The notes beneath the pieces were generated by a model that saw nothing but the letters and a program-made list of their open reading frames with translations, was not told the DNA's origin and did not search any database. This document shows positions 61,001-64,000 of a DNA stretch of 64,000 nt, in pieces. The stretch comes from Cephalotus follicularis (Eukaryota; Streptophyta; Magnoliopsida; Oxalidales; Cephalotaceae). The DNA is taken from positions 140,044 to 204,043 of the forward strand of contig BDDD01000170.1 in the NCBI GenBank assembly GCA_001972305.1, given 5' to 3'. The translations under genes and the position numbers were made by a program. Within the stretch, counting starts at the first letter, position 1; each line of letters opens with the position of its first letter.

Positions 61001-64000
61001 GGCCCTAGGAAGGACAAATGACCTTCATATGTGCTAAGGGTGAAGTGTTTGAGTTAAGTAATGGTCAAATTACCATCTTAAGTGCCAAAGATGAGGCTAT
61101 TGTCTTCCGGGAGGTCAAATTCCCTTCTTATTAGCCTTGGTAAAGAGTTCAACTGAAGAAATGCTTAAATTGCCTTCCTAAGTGCAAAAAATGAGGACAT
61201 GGCTTCTAGAAGGCTAAATAATCTTCTTTTGTGCCAAGGGTGAACTGTTTGACTGAATTAAAGCTTAAATTGACTTTCTAGACAATAAACATGAGTCCTT
61301 TGGCCTCTAGTTGATGAAATCACTGAAATGTGCCACGGTTTAAGTGTTTGACTTAACGAAGGCACATATTACCTTCCTAAGTGAAAAAGATAAGGACATT
61401 GGCTCCTAGAATGCCAAAAGACCTTCATATGTGCCAACGATGAAGTGTGTAAGTTAAGGAATGGTCAAATTGCCGTCCTATGTACCAAACACGAGGCTCT
61501 AGGCTTTTGGGAGGTCAAATGCCCTTCTTATATTCCTTGGTAAAGAGTTTGGCTTAAGAAATGGTTAAACTGCCTTCCTAAGTGCAAAAAATTAAGCCAT
61601 GGCTTCCAGAAGGCTAAGTGACCTTCTTGTGTACAAGAGCTAATTTTTTGACTAAATGAAGGCATAAATTGACTTTCTAGACACCAAAGATGAGTCATTT
61701 GGTCACCAGCAGTCCAAATCACTTATATGTTCCAAGATTTAAGTGTTTGATTTAACGCAAGCACATATTTCCTTCCTAAGTGCAAAACATAAGGACCTTG
61801 GCTCCTGGAAGGCAAATGACCTTCATATGTTCCAAGGGTGAAGTTTTTGAGTTAAGGAATTGTCAAATTGCTATCCTAAGTGCCAAACATGAGGCTCTTG
61901 TACTCCGGGAGGCCAAATATCATTCTTATGTGCCTTGGTATAGTGTTTGACTGAAGAAATGCTTAGATTCCCTTCCTAAGAGCCAAAAATGAGGCCATGG
62001 CTTCCAGAATGCAAAACGACCTTCTTATGTGCCAAGGGTGAACTGTTTGACCGAATGAAAGCTTCAATTGACTTTCTACACAACAAAGATGAGTGCTTTG
62101 GTCTCTAGTAGGCCAAATCACTTATATGTGCCACGGTTTAAGTGTTTGACATAACGAAGGCACATATTTACTTCCTATGTGCAAAACATAAGGACTTTGG
62201 TTCTTGGAAGGCCAAGTGACTTTCATATTTGCCAAGGGTGAAGTGTTTGAGCTAAGGAATAGTCAAATTGCCAACCTAAGTACCAAACTTTAAGCTCTAG
62301 GCATCCGCGAGGGCAAATTCCTTTCTTATGTTCCTTGGTAAAGAGTCTGACTTAAGAAATTCTTAAATTACCTTCCTAAGTGCCACAAATGACGCCATGG
62401 CTAGCAGAAAGCTAAATGACGTTCTTGTTTTCCAAGGGTGAATTGTTTGACTGAATGAAGGCTTCAATTGATTTTCTAGACATCAAAGATGAGTCATTTG
62501 GTCTCTACCAGGCCAAATGAGTTATATGTGGCACGGTTTAAGTGTTTGACTTAGCAAAGGCACCTATTTACTTCCTAAGAGCAAAACATTAGGACCTTGG
62601 CTCCTGCAAGGCCAAATGAGTTTCATATGTGCCAAGGGTGAAGTGTTTGAGTTAAGGAATGGTAAAAATACCATCCTAAGTGCAAAAAATAAGGACCTTG
62701 GCTCCTTGAAGGCCAAATGACTTTAATATGTGTCAAGCGGGAAGTGTTTCAGTGTAGGAATGGTCAAATTTCCATCAAAAGTGCTAAACCTGAGGCTCTT
62801 GGTTTCCGGGAGGCCAAATTGCCTTCTTATGTGCCTTTCTAAGGAGTTTGACTTAAGAAATGCTTAAATTGCCTTCCTAAGTGCCAAAAATGTGGTCGTG
62901 GCTTTCAGAAGGCTAAATGACCTTCTAATGTGCCAATAGTGAAGTGTTTGACTGAATGAAGGCTTACATTCACTTTCTAGACACCAAACATGAGTCCTTC
63001 AACCTCTAGTCGGCGAAATCACTTAAATGTGCCATGGTTTAAGTGTTTGACTTAACGAATGCACATATTACGTTCCTAAGTGCAAAACATAAGGGCCTTG
63101 GCTCCAGGAAGTACAAATGACCTTCATATGTGCCAAGGGTGAAGTGTTTGAGTTAAGTAATGGTCAAATTGCCATCCTAAGTGCCAAAGATGAGGCTCTT
63201 GGCTTCCGAGAGGTGAAATTCCCTTCTTATTTGCCTTGGTAAAGAGTTCGACTTAAGAAATGCTTAAATTCCCTTCCTAAGTGCAAAAAAGGAGGACATG
63301 GCTTCTATAAGGCTAAATAACCTTCTTTTGTTGTAAGGATGAACTGTTTGACTGAATGAAAGCTTAAATTAACTTTCTAGACAACAAACATGAGTCCTTT
63401 GGCCTCTACTCGATGAAATCACTTATATGTGCCACGATTTAAGTGTTTGACTTAACGACGACACATATTACCTTCCTAAGTGCAAAACATAAGGACATTG
63501 GCTCCTATAATGCCAAATGACCTTCATATGTGCCAATGGTGAAGTGTGTGAGTTAAGGAATGGTCAAATTGCCATCCTAAGTGCCAAACACGAGGCTCTA
63601 GGCTTCTGGGAGATCAAATGGCCTTCTTATATTCCTTGGTAAAGAGTTTCACTGAAGAAATGGTTAAATTACATTCCTAAGTGCAAAAACTTAGGCCATG
63701 GCTTCAAGAAGTCTAAGTGACCTTCTTGTGTGCAAGGGTCAATTGTTTAACTAAATGAATGCTTAAATTGACTTTCTAGACACCAAAGATGAGTCATTTG
63801 GTCACCAGTAGTCCAAATCACTTATATGTGCCAAGGTTTCAGTGTTTGATTTAACGCAAGCACATATTTCCTTCCTAAGTGGAAAACATAAGGACCTTGC
63901 TCCTAGAAGGCAAATGACCTTCATATGTTCCAAGGGTGAAGTTTTTGAGTTAAAGAATTGTGAAATTGCCATCCTAAGTCCCAAACATGAGGCTCTTGGC
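55010..64000. repeat. Satellite array, right block, with ~2.1 kb higher-order period
   Basis: About 9 kb of the ~100/400-bp satellite, continuing past the window edge. Variant landmarks show a longer period. cacctatttccttcctaaga recurs at 56763, 58850 (as a variant), 60464 and 62561 (spacings 2087, 1614, 2097). gagtcatttggtcac recurs near 55892, 57980, 61692 and 63791 (spacings about 2088 and 2099 for adjacent copies). The short interval coincides with visible deletions near 59930 and 60050. No genes; repeated minus-strand frames such as 58279-58524 and 61528-61722 are by-products. Confidence 0.93.

Noticed and set aside
55010-64000. CRISPR-like array
   Set aside because: Repeats are adjacent and diverged, with no short identical repeats separated by unique spacers; this is eukaryotic satellite DNA.

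Overview
The window is plant nuclear DNA from a repeat-dense, probably pericentromeric or otherwise heterochromatic region. The evidence for a plant is Ty3/gypsy and Ty1/copia elements with plant-type tRNA-Met primer sites, a CACTA DNA transposon, and fragments of two plant gene families: a NIP aquaporin and an ABC1/UbiB-like kinase. I found no intact host gene, no tRNA or rRNA gene and no CRISPR. Almost every long open frame is part of a decayed transposon or a chance frame in a repeat.

Layout, left to right. (1) 1-15503 is a pile of minus-strand gypsy fossils: the 3' end of a chromodomain-type element (A, 1-1592), a loose LTR fragment (1593-1830), a 3'-truncated element with a 2.2 kb LTR (B, 1831-8209) inserted into the 3' LTR of another element (C, 8210-15503), whose surviving 5' LTR is 2.45 kb and full of a short CAGTCGGCTG motif. 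(2) 15505-19462 is a truncated plus-strand copia element (D). (3) 19463-27474 is a short block of satellite DNA split by a 7.4 kb CACTA element (19625-27040) with a 3-bp target duplication. The CACTA carries pieces of the two host genes, introns included. (4) 27475-40711 is a minus-strand copia element (E), truncated at its 3' side and split by a non-autonomous LTR element (F, 28943-36314) with 3.3-3.5 kb LTRs around only about 560 bp. (5) 40712-64000 is a satellite array built from ~100-bp monomers in ~400-bp tetramers, with a longer ~2.1 kb period in the right half. It is interrupted by a degraded LTR (G, 45246-49153), an 851-bp tandem duplication that copied the G/satellite junction, and a small non-autonomous LTR element with a gag-like zinc-knuckle frame (H, 51673-55009).

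History. The satellite phases on both sides of the CACTA join exactly, and satellite also abuts D, both ends of E, G and H. The simplest reading is an old satellite array reaching from at least 19.46 kb to the right edge, repeatedly invaded by transposons and locally reshuffled by unequal exchange. Sampled LTR pairs of F and H each differ by roughly 6 percent by eye, which suggests insertions a few million years old under usual plant rates (assumed, not computed).

The least ordinary parts are the gene-carrying CACTA, the multi-level satellite with its duplicated transposon junction, the F element with LTRs far longer than its interior, and a palindromic motif shared by a gypsy LTR and a copia leader.
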